From assembly GCA_029204225.1 (NCBI GenBank), contig CM055111.1:14283011-14339010 (forward strand): a stretch of 56,000 nucleotides of DNA, written 5' to 3'. The notes under the pieces were generated by a model. The model did no database searches and was not told the DNA's origin. It saw only the letters and a program-made list of their open reading frames with translations. Position 1 is the stretch's first letter. Every line of letters starts with the position of its first letter. Shown here piece after piece: positions 1-12,200 of the stretch. This stretch comes from Diphasiastrum complanatum (Eukaryota; Streptophyta; Lycopodiopsida; Lycopodiales; Lycopodiaceae). A program made the translations under genes and the position numbers.

Positions 1-1110
1 GATGCTCACTGTTGTGAACTAGGTAGGTTGCACCATCAAATTTGATGCTTGTGGAGCGATGCACGAAAGTGCCACATATTGAATATTTTGGTGTCTTCTA
101 GCATAATATTGTGATTTTGCATTTATAGTAATGGGTGACTGGATTTTCCTTTGGGTGACTCGCATGCATTGCTGTAATGGATTGTGCCATTGTCAATTTT
201 TGTTGTAACCGCAATGGAGAATCTAGGCAAGGATGTCCAATGCCACAACTCGAACGTAATGCCAAGAAGGATGTTGGGTCACCACGATGTAGGCATTCTG
301 ATTCACGATGTCTTCCACCACATCCATAGCATTGAAGCGTTAGCAATATACCATCTCCTCGAAGTTGAGATGTATAAACTAGTACTTGTGCTCCACTAGG
401 TCCTTCCACAAAATATGATGGAGAACTATCGTGGTTTTATGCCCCTAAGGATCTTGGCGATGCACATGGAGACTTCACAATTGGCTCCAATCTTCCACTT
501 GTTGACTTCAAAATACGTTCATCATGGTCCACTTGTTTGCTTATTGTCAAAGATGTATCTTGGAACTTTTGATGTTGCTCTGCTACTGCTTGATTTGCAA
601 CATGAGGCTTCTTCATTGGGCAATCAACAATGTGATGATTTTCAAAATAATAGGAACATTGCCCTCTTCAAAGTAGTATTACATTACATGAAGTAGCACA
701 TGCCTTTAGATTGTGTTTCAAATCTCGTTCTTGACCTGATGATGCACATGTTTCATCTTTCCTTCCTTGTGAAAATGGATCTTCCCTTGATGCTCCGTTA
801 CTTGCCATTAGTGTCGGCAATATCCTTGAACCCTTTTTGATGGTAATCCGGATATTTCATCCAACTCAAATTCTGAGTCAGAATTCTTAAACGCGAACAA
901 CGTGGATTCAATCTCATGACATCATCAAGAACTTGCTTCAATGTTGCATAAGAGGTGAGAGTTTTCATTTGATAGTGAATGTCGCTTCGCAAATCTCGGA
1001 TAAAGTTCTTAATGAGTACTGATGTCAGGATTGGTAGATGATAGTCCTTTGCTATATGATAAACTCTTTGGAGGTATTGTATAAGTGTCTCCTTTTGTTG
1101 CACGCTAATG
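1..1110 (-). pseudogene. decayed retrotransposon gag (minus strand)
   Basis: The minus strand carries the remains of a gag-type polyprotein. The best open stretch is 798-1103, which reads LIQYLQRVYHIAKDYHLP and onward, with the spacing of charged and aliphatic residues usual in gag helices of LTR elements. About 150 bases further downstream (620-664) a degraded zinc knuckle can be read, with HHIVDCPMKK in the second half. The frame is broken by at least one stop and several shifts, and it runs off the left edge. No protease or reverse transcriptase is seen. Assignment to gag is good; the lineage (gypsy or copia) is not settled. Confidence 0.45.
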
Positions 1111-1218
1111 TCTGATAGCTGAGTAACTGGGGGACATATCTTCTGTGATTGATGGATGATTGAACAGGGTCTTAAGATAGCTCCTCAAGAGATGACTGTT
1201 GGATCTCAATGTTCCAAG

Positions 1219-1219
<1 letters not shown>

Positions 1220-1284
<65 letters not shown>
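1220..1284. repeat. (CT)n microsatellite
   Basis: Uninterrupted CT dinucleotide tract of about 32 units. The frames reading through it are artefacts. A purine-rich stretch rich in GAATGTGGAA-like units follows on the plus strand (1320-1440). Confidence 0.95.
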
Positions 1285-1287
<3 letters not shown>

Positions 1288-1492
1288 GAGAAGAGAAAAT
1301 TGAAATAAAAGATGGAAAAGTGAGAATGTGGAATTTGGGGAATGGGAAGTGGGAATGTGGAAGTGAGACTGTGAAAGTTGGGAAATGCGAAAATTGGAAT
1401 GTGAAATTGGAAAAATGAAAGTGAGAATGTGAAAGTTGGGGAATGTACTGGATAAAGGCAAAGGAAAAGTCGAGGATGATTCTACAAGTTAG

Positions 1493-1879
1493 AATTCTAG
1501 CAAGACATCATCATCTCGGAAGTCATCACCTCCACGATCAATTCCTGCTAAGAAGGCTAAGCGAAGATCCAAGACAAGTCCTTTCGAAAAGGAACAAACA
1601 GATGTAGTCCAACATGATATGCCCGAACATTTCAAACGGTATACACTGGATGATGTGGTTATCATGTTATCCAAAGCACATCGCGAACCCAAAGAACATG
1701 TGCCAGACTCAAAAGATGTTTACAATGGCCCAGCTAGAACACAACCAATGAATCTTGTCGAACCAAGAGAACCAGAAAATATTGTACAAGTTGAATCACA
1801 ACTTAATCCTGAACAGTATCAAGCACTCAAAATTGTTTTATATGTTGTTGTCAAAGAATTCTTTAGGATTGGAGTCTGA
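1493..1879 (+). CDS. unrecognised basic open frame, probably a fragment
   Basis: An open frame of 128 codons ends in TGA at 1877-1879. The same frame continues upstream of a single TAG at 1490-1492 through KGKGKVEDDSTS. The N-terminal part is rich in Ser, Lys and Arg (SSSRKSSPPR, KKAKRRSK) and resembles a nuclear localisation segment. The C-terminal part (DDVVIMLSKAHREPKEH, then LNPEQYQALKIVLYVVV) is less biased. I do not recognise a family. No start codon is secure: the first ATG is at 1619. It may be an exon of a host gene or a non-conserved part of a retrotransposon polyprotein. No splice sites were assigned with confidence. Confidence 0.25.
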   Translation, partial: NSSKTSSSRKSSPPRSIPAKKAKRRSKTSPFEKEQTDVVQHDMPEHFKRYTLDDVVIMLSKAHREPKEHVPDSKDVYNGPARTQPMNLVEPREPENIVQVESQLNPEQYQALKIVLYVVVKEFFRIGV

Positions 1880-2520
1880 ATGAGATCAAGTCACAAACCA
1901 TTGTTTAATACTGTCTTTATCTCATTAGGATTTTTCTATCATGAGTTCTTGGTATGAGAGCTGCAAGTTTCAGTCTTATTTCAACTGAATTGTATTTTTG
2001 AGCTGTGTGAGGGATATGCAACAGAATTCTTTTTATTATGTCAAAACTTCTTGTCAGAATGCATCATAGCACAAATTTGAATAGCAGAACAGTACAACCA
2101 TGATTCCTCGTACATAGCTACATAAAGAGCATCTAACAAATTTGTCAAGATCATCATGGTGCATGTTGTCTTATGATGATCCTAGATAGTTTATAGTGGC
2201 CCAAGCCTAAGAGGTATAAATATAACCATGTGACATGTCTTGTTCGATCTATGATATGTGCACAACATGCTAATCTATCAGAATTTGTAGAAGTTTTCTG
2301 ATCATAAGCACATACCAAGGAATCTGAGAAAGGAGACATGATGTTTCTCCAAATTTTATAAAACTCAACTTCACTGATGATAGGGGCAACAAAACCATTG
2401 TGAAGAGTTTGTGGAGCTTGGCAAAGCTGTTAAAAGAGTAGCAGTGTAGTATGGAAGTTTGAATCCTCTCAAATTACACTTTATCCAATTTTTCATATTT
2501 ATTTGAAAGGATTTTCAATT
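1880..2520. other. no gene seen
   Basis: AT-rich sequence with no supportable coding frame, RNA gene or clear repeat boundary. Confidence 0.5.
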
Positions 2521-2574
2521 ATGTGCTATATAATGGAATCATCTTTGTAGAGCAAATGAGTACTGCATGGACCA

Positions 2575-2782
<208 letters not shown>

Positions 2783-2976
2783 CTTTTCCACCCTATTTGT
2801 TCAATTTAGAACGTTCTTATGGGAGGAAGCAACTGTGCTCAAAGATAGCTTTTTGTGCACACCCAGGGGGGTCTCTTGTAACTGAAGGAGACAAAACTAC
2901 TAATTCAGAAAGCCTTTGATTGTTGGATCCTCTCCTTTGGAGATCAAACCATAATGTAATGCGGAGGAAACATATC

Positions 2977-4010
2977 TCAAGATCCTTTTGGCCGATTTCC
3001 AATGTAGATTTTTGGATCTTGCATGTGTTGACTCAATTTGTCCACACTAAAGGTCAAATCTGACCTCATTATAGTCAGCCAAATAAGGGAGCCAATAAGA
3101 CTCCTATAAAGTGTGATGTCCTCGAAGGATCTTTCATCCCCTTTCATAGGATCTTTTACAACATGCTCAATTGGGGTATCTATACTCTTGCAATTTTTCA
3201 TATGAAACTTTTTAAGCATAGAAAGAGCATATCTATATTGACTAATAAAAGCTTGATCTTGCCATAAATCTATCTCTAGGCCTAATATGTAATGTATATC
3301 TCTTAGATCTTGCATCTTGAACCCTCTCCCTACTGCACTTTTTGTTTCTTCAATAAGCTTTATGCAACTTCCACTCAAAATAATATCTACATAAATGATG
3401 AGAATTTCTATATTGTTATCTACAAACTTGATGTACAAAGAAGACTCATAAGCACTTAGATAAGAATTTAGCCTTGCATACCAAGACCTTGGGGCTTGTT
3501 TAAGCCCATATAAGCTTTTGAACAAGAGACATTTTGGATTCTTCACCTTCCTTTATGAAATCTTCGGGTTGCTCCATATAGATCTCCTCCTCAAGGTAGC
3601 CATTGAGAAAGGCATTTGAAACATCGAGTTGGAACATCTTCCACTTGAAGTAGCATGCTATGGAAATCATGACTTTTAGTGTCACCATTTTGGCCATGGT
3701 GCAAAAGCGTCTTCTTAGTCAAGATCTTGGATTTGTGCATATCCTTTTGCACATAGTCTTGCTTTGAATTTGTTGATAGATCCATCATCTTTGTACTTAA
3801 TTCGAAACACCCACTTGCATCCAATCACATGCTTGTTGATAGGAGGATCCACAAGCTCCCAAGCGTTGTTAGAAATCAAGGCATCCTTGTCCTTCTTGAA
3901 GTGTTGTTGTTGTTGTTCTTTACTCCTTCCCTTTGGCTTGTCCTTTGTGAAGAGTGTTTTGTCCTCTCCTCTATCCTTCAAAGAAAGTTTGTTGATCCTC
4001 AATAGCTTGT
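2977..4010 (-). pseudogene. Ty1-copia reverse transcriptase (RVT_2), broken
   Basis: Reading the minus strand from 4010 down, the frame enters copia reverse transcriptase at NNAWELVDPP, then GCKWVFRIKYKDDGS and FKARLCAKGYAQ. It continues after a shift with FQLDVSNAFLNGYLEEEIYM, then LYGLKQAPRSWY and the active-site region, where IIYVDIIL replaces the usual YVDD. The segment ends near RSLIGSLIWLTIMRSDLTFSVD; the RNase H end is missing. At least two frame changes and the loss of one catalytic Asp show that it is dead. In the same minus-strand frame the sequence just upstream is gag, so protease, zinc knuckle and integrase are deleted. Confidence 0.85.
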
Positions 4011-4612
4011 TTTCTTGCCTACACTCCTCAGCAATGAGAACTCTTTACAATGCCTCCAAGCTTGGAAGTTCCTCTTGAATTGCATAAGTTAGAACAATAT
4101 TGTCAAATTCATCTCTCAATCCATTAAAAATTACTTGCACTAATTCATTTTGATTGAGTCTCCTATGCAAGCAAGCTCTTTATGAAGATCTTTCACTCTC
4201 ATGACAAAATTTGAGGCACTCTTAAACTCTTCTGGCAGCTTTGAAAAATTTGGTTTCTAAGAGTGAGCAATCTAGATGTGTTCTTGGCCTCGTAAATGGC
4301 TTTGAGTTTGTTCCAAGCCTCCTCGGCCGAGGTGCAACAACTAATCTCCTTCAACATTTCATTGGACACATTCATTTTGATACAATGTAAGACAGTCCTT
4401 GCCCTCTTCTTGTACCTATGAGCTTCTTGGAGCACTTGTGGCTCCTCCTCAAGTCCAAGCACAATATCCATAACATCTTGGAGGACCAAAATCGACTCCA
4501 TCCTCACCTTCCAAATGGCATAATTGGAGGTGGTCAATCTCTCACCTTGCTCCAAGCGTAGGGAACTCGAGGTAGCCATTTTATCTTGAAAAATTGATTT
4601 GCAATGGATCAA
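4011..4612 (-). pseudogene. Ty1-copia gag (UBN2-type)
   Basis: Begins with MATSSSLRLEQGERLT then NYAIWKVRMESIL, the standard start of copia gag proteins. It goes on to EAWNKLKAIYEAKN and RLLTLRNQIFQ, as in UBN2 gag domains. After a break near 4199 the gag frame continues on the minus strand (DEFDNIVLTYAIQEELPSLE) and runs without a stop into reverse transcriptase near 3895. In an intact element gag packages the RNA in the cytoplasmic particle. Here it is 5' to the RT and only about 280 bases from the primer binding site, as expected. Confidence 0.85.
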
Positions 4613-4888
4613 GAAACAAATAAAGGTGTTGCTTCTCTCTCAAACAAGGAACTAATAATGATGTCAAACCAATTCCAAGTTGAGATCTTGCAATCTCTTT
4701 GTGAGACCAATACACGTGCCTGAGCAAACAGTCCGTATAATACCTAGCATGGATCCAATCAATGTGATTTTGATCCCTTTTGATCCAAAAATCCCATAGA
4801 TAACATCAACAATCTACTACCCTCTCAAATTTGAGTGTTACAAGTAATTTTTAATCAAACTTGATGCATGCAAATCATCCTTAGGCTA

Positions 4889-4900
4889 GCTCTAATACCA
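4889..4900 (-). promoter_or_regulatory. primer binding site, initiator-Met tRNA type
   Basis: The minus strand reads TGGTATTAGAGC, one base from the usual plant PBS TGGTATCAGAGC. It abuts the LTR on its upstream side. Confidence 0.8.
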
Positions 4901-5453
4901 TGTAAGATTTTTCATACATGTCACACACTAATGTGATTGATCTTCTAAGGTGTGTGTGATTGCACATGAACTTATCTCGTGATTGGAACAAGCAATCTAA
5001 CTAGACAATCTCAAGGCAAGAGCACACAAGCATGCATCTACCATTCACAAATCATCATGATGATGATTCACATAGTATGATGAAAAAAAAAACTAACTAT
5101 AAAAAGTGGTTTCTCTCAAGTAGAGAGAGGATACATAGTAGAGCTCTCATGTAGAAAATATTCTAAGTGTTGGAGCTACTCTCACACTCTCTCCAAAAAC
5201 TAAGTGTCAAAATGCAAGCTCTCACTCTCATAGAGTGGCTCGAGATCCAAGATGGGTGGGAACATAGTTCAATGATTGGACCAATCTCAACTCACCTCTT
5301 ACAATGATTGGACCATTCTCAAGTCACCTCTTCCACATGGTCAAAGGACATTATGAGGTGCAAGATCCTCTCTCTACCATCATGACAACTGTAAGCATCC
5401 TAAACTAACTTGAGCTAATCTAAATCATATTTTGGCCAAATCACATATTTACA
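4901..5453 (-). repeat. 5' LTR of the 3-5 kb copia element (boundaries provisional)
   Basis: On the plus strand the repeat starts TGTAAGATT directly after the PBS. A plausible outer end is the TTTACA at 5448-5453, giving TG...CA termini and about 550 bp. No second LTR copy is left in the window, so the outer end is inferred from termini only. Tandem near-repeats of CAATGATTGGACCA lie at about 5270-5330. Confidence 0.5.
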
Positions 5454-5539
5454 AGTGTACATGGAGTGGATGTGGCCTAGCATCCCCAAAACTCGAGATA
5501 GATAACTTTACATTTTCCCACAAAAATAATCTTTTGTGA

Positions 5540-7137
5540 GAGGGATGAGTGAAAAAAAATAATAATAAAAGATTTGGCATTGCAATGGATGGCATAAATC
5601 CTATTAGTTTACAAGCCTCAACTTGGTCCAAATGGCCAGTTGTGCTCGTTAATTATAATATTCCTCCATGGTTGAGTATAAAAATGGGACACTTGTTATT
5701 AGATTTAAGAAAGTACAAGGCCAAGAACATGGATGTATATCTTGCACCTTTGATAATGAATTGTGCATTCTTTGGAGCGGTATTCATGCTTATGACATTT
5801 CAAGGCAACAAAAAAATGATGCAAAATTATCTCGATATTCATTTTAATGTGAACAATACATGATTATCCTGGGTTAAGTGAATATTCAAGTATATAAACT
5901 AGACTGTCGTATGAATAAGTTTTGTGAATGTTCAAATAGATACTATGTTGCATGATATCTTGGTTCAAATATACATACTATCTTTACCTCATTGTCATTT
6001 TATGACTATGCAGGTTTAACCACATTGGGCTATAATGCATGTTACATTTGTAGGCCACGTTTGGAGGGTTGCCATGGCACAAATATGTTAAAAAAAGTGG
6101 TCTATGAAAATCATCGCAAATACTTGCCACTTAATCACCTTTTCGAACAATGAATAGGTGATATGGGGGGGGGGGGGTGAAGAGAGAACTCGTTAACTAC
6201 ACCACCAGGAGTAGCAGAATGGCATAATGAATGGCTTAAACATCATGATGCCAATAACTCATGGGACAAATCAATTGACGTTATGAAAAGGTGGTTCATT
6301 TTTTATAGATTGTCCTATCAAAGGTCTTTATTGATTAATCACCTTCTGGATGTTATGCACATATTTACAAACGTCGATGAATGACTATGGAATCACATCA
6401 TCGATACAAAAGACAATCCAGTAGCTCATAAAGATCTACAAGCAGATGACATGAAAAGACCCTATCGGATTCAATACAATAAAAAAAGAAGAAGATGAAA
6501 TTTTAACTAACATCATAAAACACATGAAGATTTCAATAGACTATGCACATTCTTTATGCAAATCATTTACCAAAGATAAAAACTTAAACAAACTAAAATC
6601 ACATAATTGGCATAAGATGTTGCAATTCATACTTCCTTTTTCTATTCAAACTCGTTTAAACAATGATGTACGAAATACACTTTACATATGATTATCGATA
6701 ATTAACTTTGTATGCTTTTTAAATTTCAAGTTTTAGTATTGAGTGCATGTGCTAATCAACTTAGTGTGATGTCAATCTTGCAAGTGGATTTTTTCAAAAA
6801 AGAAAAATGAATTGGTGAAATACAAATGGTCAAAATGATATGTCTGTTGGAAAGAGATTTTCTTACTTCTTTTTTGGATATATAAGTTCATCTTTTAGTG
6901 CATTTGGTTGAAGAAGTATCCATTGCATGACCTGTGCATATGAGGTAGATGCTTTACCTTGAGTGCTTTATTAAAGGGTTTGTGAGACAAAAGACAAGGC
7001 TAGAAGGTATCATTGCAAAATGTTGGCTTATTCAAGAATCTTCTTTTTATATAACTGAAATAATCTCGCAATTGCATTCTACAAATCCCAAAATGTGGTG
7101 TGAAGAAGAAGATGATAAAAGTGAAGTACCACAATAA
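5540..7137 (+). pseudogene. CACTA (En/Spm) TNP2-like transposase relic
   Basis: The plus strand carries a decayed TNP2 protein (Transposase_21 family). At 5549-5863 the frame reads FGIAMDGINPIS, then WSKWPVVLVNYNIPPW and KNMDVYLAPLI, the diagnostic core of this family. Further pieces in order are IHDYPGLSEYS (about 5860), GLTTLGYNACYICRP (about 6016-6060), VVYENHRKYLPLNH (about 6100) and, at 6949-7137, the C-terminal piece LECFIKGFVRQKTRLEGIIAKCW. Several stops and shifts separate them, so it is inactive. The protein would cut and join CACTA ends in the nucleus. No CACTA termini were found. A poly-G run (about 6166-6177) sits inside. Confidence 0.8.
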
Positions 7138-7507
7138 AATGGTGTGGAGAAAAAGGCTTTCGTCTCAATTAAAGGAAAAAATTGACACGTTCATCCTATA
7201 TAATTGTGGATATGGAAAAGCGGACCTCAAGGTATTAAGAAGACAAAAAAGAAAGAAACATAACATTGAAACGAAGAACAAATATCACTAGGAGAAGAAG
7301 AAGAGCATTCGCAAGCCATTCTTTGGATAATGACGAACCCTTGGAACATTTACTTTCACAGTGCATTCTCAATCACAATTTATAACAACACAAATTCACC
7401 TGTAAGCTCGAAGCTTATTCCACGGCTTGCTCAATCCAAGCCTGCTCATTGTTCCATGTTTGCTCTCTTTGTTTTTCTTTATATATCTTTTTCATAGATA
7501 CACATAA

Positions 7508-7510
7508 TTC

Positions 7511-7541
<31 letters not shown>

Positions 7542-7608
7542 ATACACACACACACACACACAATTGAATGGTTATTACAAGCAATTAGGATGATTATTGC
7601 AATTCAAT

Positions 7609-7664
<56 letters not shown>
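7508..7664. repeat. compound (CT)n-(CA)n and (TA)n microsatellites
   Basis: A CT tract (about 7515-7540) passes into CA (7541-7561). After about 40 bases of unique sequence a TATC/TA tract follows (about 7605-7664). Confidence 0.9.
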
Positions 7665-7666
<2 letters not shown>

Positions 7667-9060
7667 ATTATTCACTCGTCCTTGTTTGGCATGTCTGGAT
7701 ATTCTTAGGTTGTTTATGAGCAATCTCAAGTGTATGATCTAGTTAAGAGTTTTAGGGTTTAGTAACTATTAACTTGTAGCTAGTAATTGTGAGTGTTTGG
7801 GCATTTCATGAGCCCATTCGGTTAGTTGTCCGATTAGAGTGAAGGGTTAGATAAGTGGGGGCAGTCGTGGTACTTAGCTGAGGAGCCACTTGTAGCTCTG
7901 GGTGAGCGTGTGTAAAAGGGTCATGACCCAGTTTGAATGTACCTTTTTTGAAGTGACTTCAAGGGGATGGGTGCCCGAGCACCATGTGCCTTGTTAGATC
8001 ATTACAATTTGCCTCCCGTGTGATTGTCACTTCATTGTTATTGCTTATACTTGATTATTTTCATTGTCATCACTATTCTTGTGTAGGTGTCATCACTCGG
8101 TTCTTGTGCGGGTACTGAACTAACAGTAACAACTAATTGGCAACTAAAGTTTCTAAGTTACCAACCATTAAGTTCTAACACCTAATGTCTATATGCTATT
8201 ATGCTACTAACTTCTAAGTTCTAATCAACTACTACTAACTACTATAATGTACATGAACTTCGAACTGCTTGAGGCTCTCACAATGCACATTGATGATTAC
8301 ATAATGCATTGTTAAGAATGATGAATCAAAGCCAAGACCTCAAAATGCAAAGGGGTTGTTGATTAAGAGTGTAGTTAAGAAGTTGCCAGGTTGTGAGTTT
8401 GTCGTTTGACAAATGATACTGGATGAGAGCTTGTTATTATTCTGCGGTTGCTTACTTTGACACATTGTAATTGTTGTAGCAAGAGGAAAATTCCTTGCAT
8501 AAGACCATCATTGGCAAAAAAGCTGTTTAGATAAAAAGCAATTGCCATCCTGTACTTAGTGTATGAAAATTTAGAATGAAAATTTTAAATGTTGGTTTCT
8601 ATCATTGGAATGTGTTTGTACTATGGAATGCTTTTATTGTGGTTTGTAGTTAGCTGAGAACCATTAATTGATGTATTCTATAGTTATCATTATTTTTGTT
8701 CATTCAGACAATGGATATTAACAACGCCTGTTGGGTCTAGATACTTAATTTTGCTCCTAACACTTTTTTGGTTCCATGGCCAGTGTGTTTCAAATGTCGT
8801 GGTTATTCCGGATAATTTTCAACTTTGGGTAGAGCTACCAAACCGACCAAGTATAGGAATGGAACCGACAAGTTTTTGCATATATATATTTTTTTTATGA
8901 GTAAAAGTCTTCAAAAAACTGAGTTCTATAAGATGCAAGTTAACTTAAAAAGAGAGATTTCCCGAGAGCACCGACATATATCATGATGTTAACGGCATTT
9001 GTGGCATGTTATGCCAAAATAGAAATAAGTTCATTTGGGAGAAAAGCCTTCCATTCATCA
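7665..9060. other. upstream intergenic region of the ATG16-like gene
   Basis: No supportable gene, RNA or element. The sequence is AT-rich with many in-frame stops in all frames. An AT run at 8880-8898 (tatatatatttttttt) lies about 340 bases before the start codon. Confidence 0.4.
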
Positions 9061-9087
9061 GCATCAGCAAAAGAAGAGCAAGTCGAA

Positions 9088-9107
9088 GCAAGGGTCGAGA
9101 TTAGGGT

Positions 9108-9157
<50 letters not shown>

Positions 9158-9225
9158 AAGAAGAAGCAAGGGTCGAGATTAGGGTTAGAGAGAGAGAGAG
9201 AAAGAGAGCGAGCGAGCTTTTGTGA
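9088..9225 (+). repeat. duplicated 5' leader unit with telo-box-like core and GA tract
   Basis: The unit GCAAGGGTCGAGATTAGGGT plus a GA tract occurs twice in tandem (starting about 9088 and 9166) just before the ATG16 start codon. It contains TTAGGGTT, the plant telo-box core on the opposite strand, common in promoters and leaders of housekeeping genes. The first copy has a GA tract of about 40 bases and the second about 20. Confidence 0.8.
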
Positions 9226-9235
9226 TCAGAAGAAG

Positions 9236-12200
9236 ATGGCAGTGACAGAGGAGCGAATGGCTGCAGCCATATCGCAGGCTTGCTTAGCTTTGCGTCGACG
9301 CCATGCAGTGGAGGAGGGAGCTCACGCGCCAGCTCTCACAGCCCTATCTCGTGCTCTCACTTCCCAGGTAACAACAACAACAACAACAATAATAATAATA
9401 AGCAAAGCAAGTGTATTCACTCACTGTTGTTGTCACAAACTGATCCAAACCATCAACCCCAGCGGCATTTGTGTAATGAGTTAATGCTGAATAGGAATCG
9501 TCGGTCAACACGAAACATAGAAAAAGTTCCTATTTCTTCATCAAACTTGTGGATCGTATCAAATTTGACGAAGAATAACGCAGACTCCCATTTATTTCAT
9601 TAATAACTTAGAACTTGAAGTGGCTTCCACGGGCTTTATGTGCCCTATCATGAAAATATCTTCTTCTTTCAAACTTGTTGATCATCTTCAATTTAATGAA
9701 GAATAACGCAGAGTTTTATTTTTTCCACAATAACGTAGAATTTGAACTGGATTTCTGGGATTTTATATGGCGTATCATGAAAATATCTTCCTTGTCAATA
9801 GATTGTGGATTATAGGTGCATATTGTTGTTTGACAATACATTTCCCGTTGATCCAAGACTTGTTTTGTGTGGTGTCTACTTCGTGCCCCTATGATGCCCT
9901 CTGAGAAAGATGAATTTGCAATTTTAGGGTGCAGAACTGCAAGCAAAAGTGGAAAACCTGCAGCAGGAGCTTTCACAATGTTACAGAACACAGGCGCAAG
10001 TTTCGGAGCAGCTGGTGTACGAAGTGACAAATTCAAGATCGTTGGAATCAAAGTTGGCAGAAAAGGAGGCTTGCATAGCTGATTTGCAAGAGCGGCTCCA
10101 GTCCTCCAGGTCTTGCAATTTCTCAGTGGCATTTTGAGTAGCTGCAGAATTCTGTGCAGTTCTCAATTATTACAGGACAATGATTAAAATAGTTTCTTGA
10201 CGTGAGTCTTATACTAGACAGGTAATGACAGGACAAGGGCGGAACTTTTGGAAGCTGAATTAAAGGAAAAAATAAATGCTTTGGATGCTGCAGTTCACGA
10301 GACTGTTTCGCTTCGTTTACAAGTGGAAGAGCTAGAGAAACAGCTTAGAAAAGCAGAGGCTGATAATAAAATGCTCGTTGACCGTTGGATGACGCAGAAA
10401 ATGCAAGATGCTGAGCGATTGAATGAGGTCGGAAATGCTTTGTGGATCACTTATAACTCACTTTATCCTCTGTTTTATATCCTTGAAGGAGTTTAATAAC
10501 TTGAACACATTCTTTCTTTTCTGTTTTTGTTTGTTGATATCTATTTCAGAATTCACTTCTACTTTAGATCAAAATTTCAAGCAAGATTGGTTATGACAGT
10601 AGTTTAGGTTGATGTGGGTTCTATCCATTTTCTACTGATACTTTTGCATACAATAATACATCGTTTCCAAGTATATAGCAGGAAATTAGTTCATGCTAAA
10701 ATTTATACCTCAGAAGCCCATTTTAAGATTTGTTGGACGTAGTAGTTCTCTGCTAACCGTATGTTATGCAAGTGGACATGGTGGTGACGCTTATTCATAA
10801 AATGACAAACGTTTTCTTCTTCCCTGGCATTTTCGTGGAGTCTCAAAGTTAAAGTATTGTGTACAAAGAGAAGTTGTCATTAGAATGCATGGATATTTGT
10901 TGTCATAGTAACACTGATCAAAATTAGAGTCTATTTCGGATTTCGATTGAACTGCTAGTTTCAGCTCAAGGCTCGAAAGTTTGTTTATGGAAGTACAAAA
11001 AGGACCTCATTAAGATCAACTCTTGGAAGTTCGAGAATGTCTAGAGCTGAAATTAATGTTCACCGTTAGAAAAATTCTGAAATTTTCATGCTGGGTTTAT
11101 TCGCTGCTTGATGCAAATCTCTTAATCTAAAAAAATTATTCCAGTTCTGTCAAGCACGATGTACCTGCAGTATATTGGGGCCAATCACTCACTTGCCTTA
11201 CTGAATATGTCCTCGTGCTTAAAGACTGCTTGATCTTGCTTTGTGCTTAGCACGAGTTTGTGATGTCCCAATTTTCAAAGACATGGACCTGACCGACCAG
11301 GGTCGTTTTAAACTTGCTCTGTGGATCAACTTATAAAATCTATTCCCTTGGCATTAATTTTCCAAAGAATGTGTTTGTTACTTTTAATCCTGGAAACCCT
11401 AATGGGATTTCCCAGAATGTGCTCTGGAATGCGGAGTGCAATAATGGTTCACTGTTGTGAGTATAAATCTTCTTATGCTCTACATGCAAATGCAATGCGT
11501 GAGAACATGATGTGATGAGTACACTGTTGTCAGCATAAACCTTTGCTACTTGTCTGCTTATGCTTTACAGGCAAATGCAATGTATGAGGATATGATGGAA
11601 CGCTTCAAGGCCACCAGGCTTGAGGAGTTAGCGAGGCAGCAGGTGGATGGTATAGTCCGCTACAGTGAAGCAGGGGCAGAAAATTACGTGGTTTCACGAT
11701 TGCCAAAAACTGTAAGACACACAATCAGAGCTCATGATGGTGCTTGTTCAGCTCTTGCATTTGAGAACAATGGCCACCTTGTTTTTAGTGGTGGACATGA
11801 TTGTTTGGTGAAGGTATGGGATACCACAGCAGGAACAATTGTCAATACGTTGCGTGGTTGCTTGGGTTCGGTAGTTGATGTGGCAGTTTCCGTCGACAAC
11901 AATCTTGTTCTTGGTGCTAGCACTGATCATAAGTTGTATCTATGGGATGCCAACTCAAGTAGAATAAGACACACTTTGACAGGCCATTCTGAAAAAGTAG
12001 TTGCTACAGATTTTAGCAAGACAACAAACAGAAGAGCTATCAGTGCTGCTCATGACAGGACAATAAAATTATGGGATCTTGTCAGTGGTTATGGAGTGAA
12101 TACTATCATTTGCTATAGCAACTGCAATTCTGCATGCTTGACTTCGGATGCCTCTATCATATGCTCTGGACATTTGGATGGCAGCCTTCGACAGTGGGAT

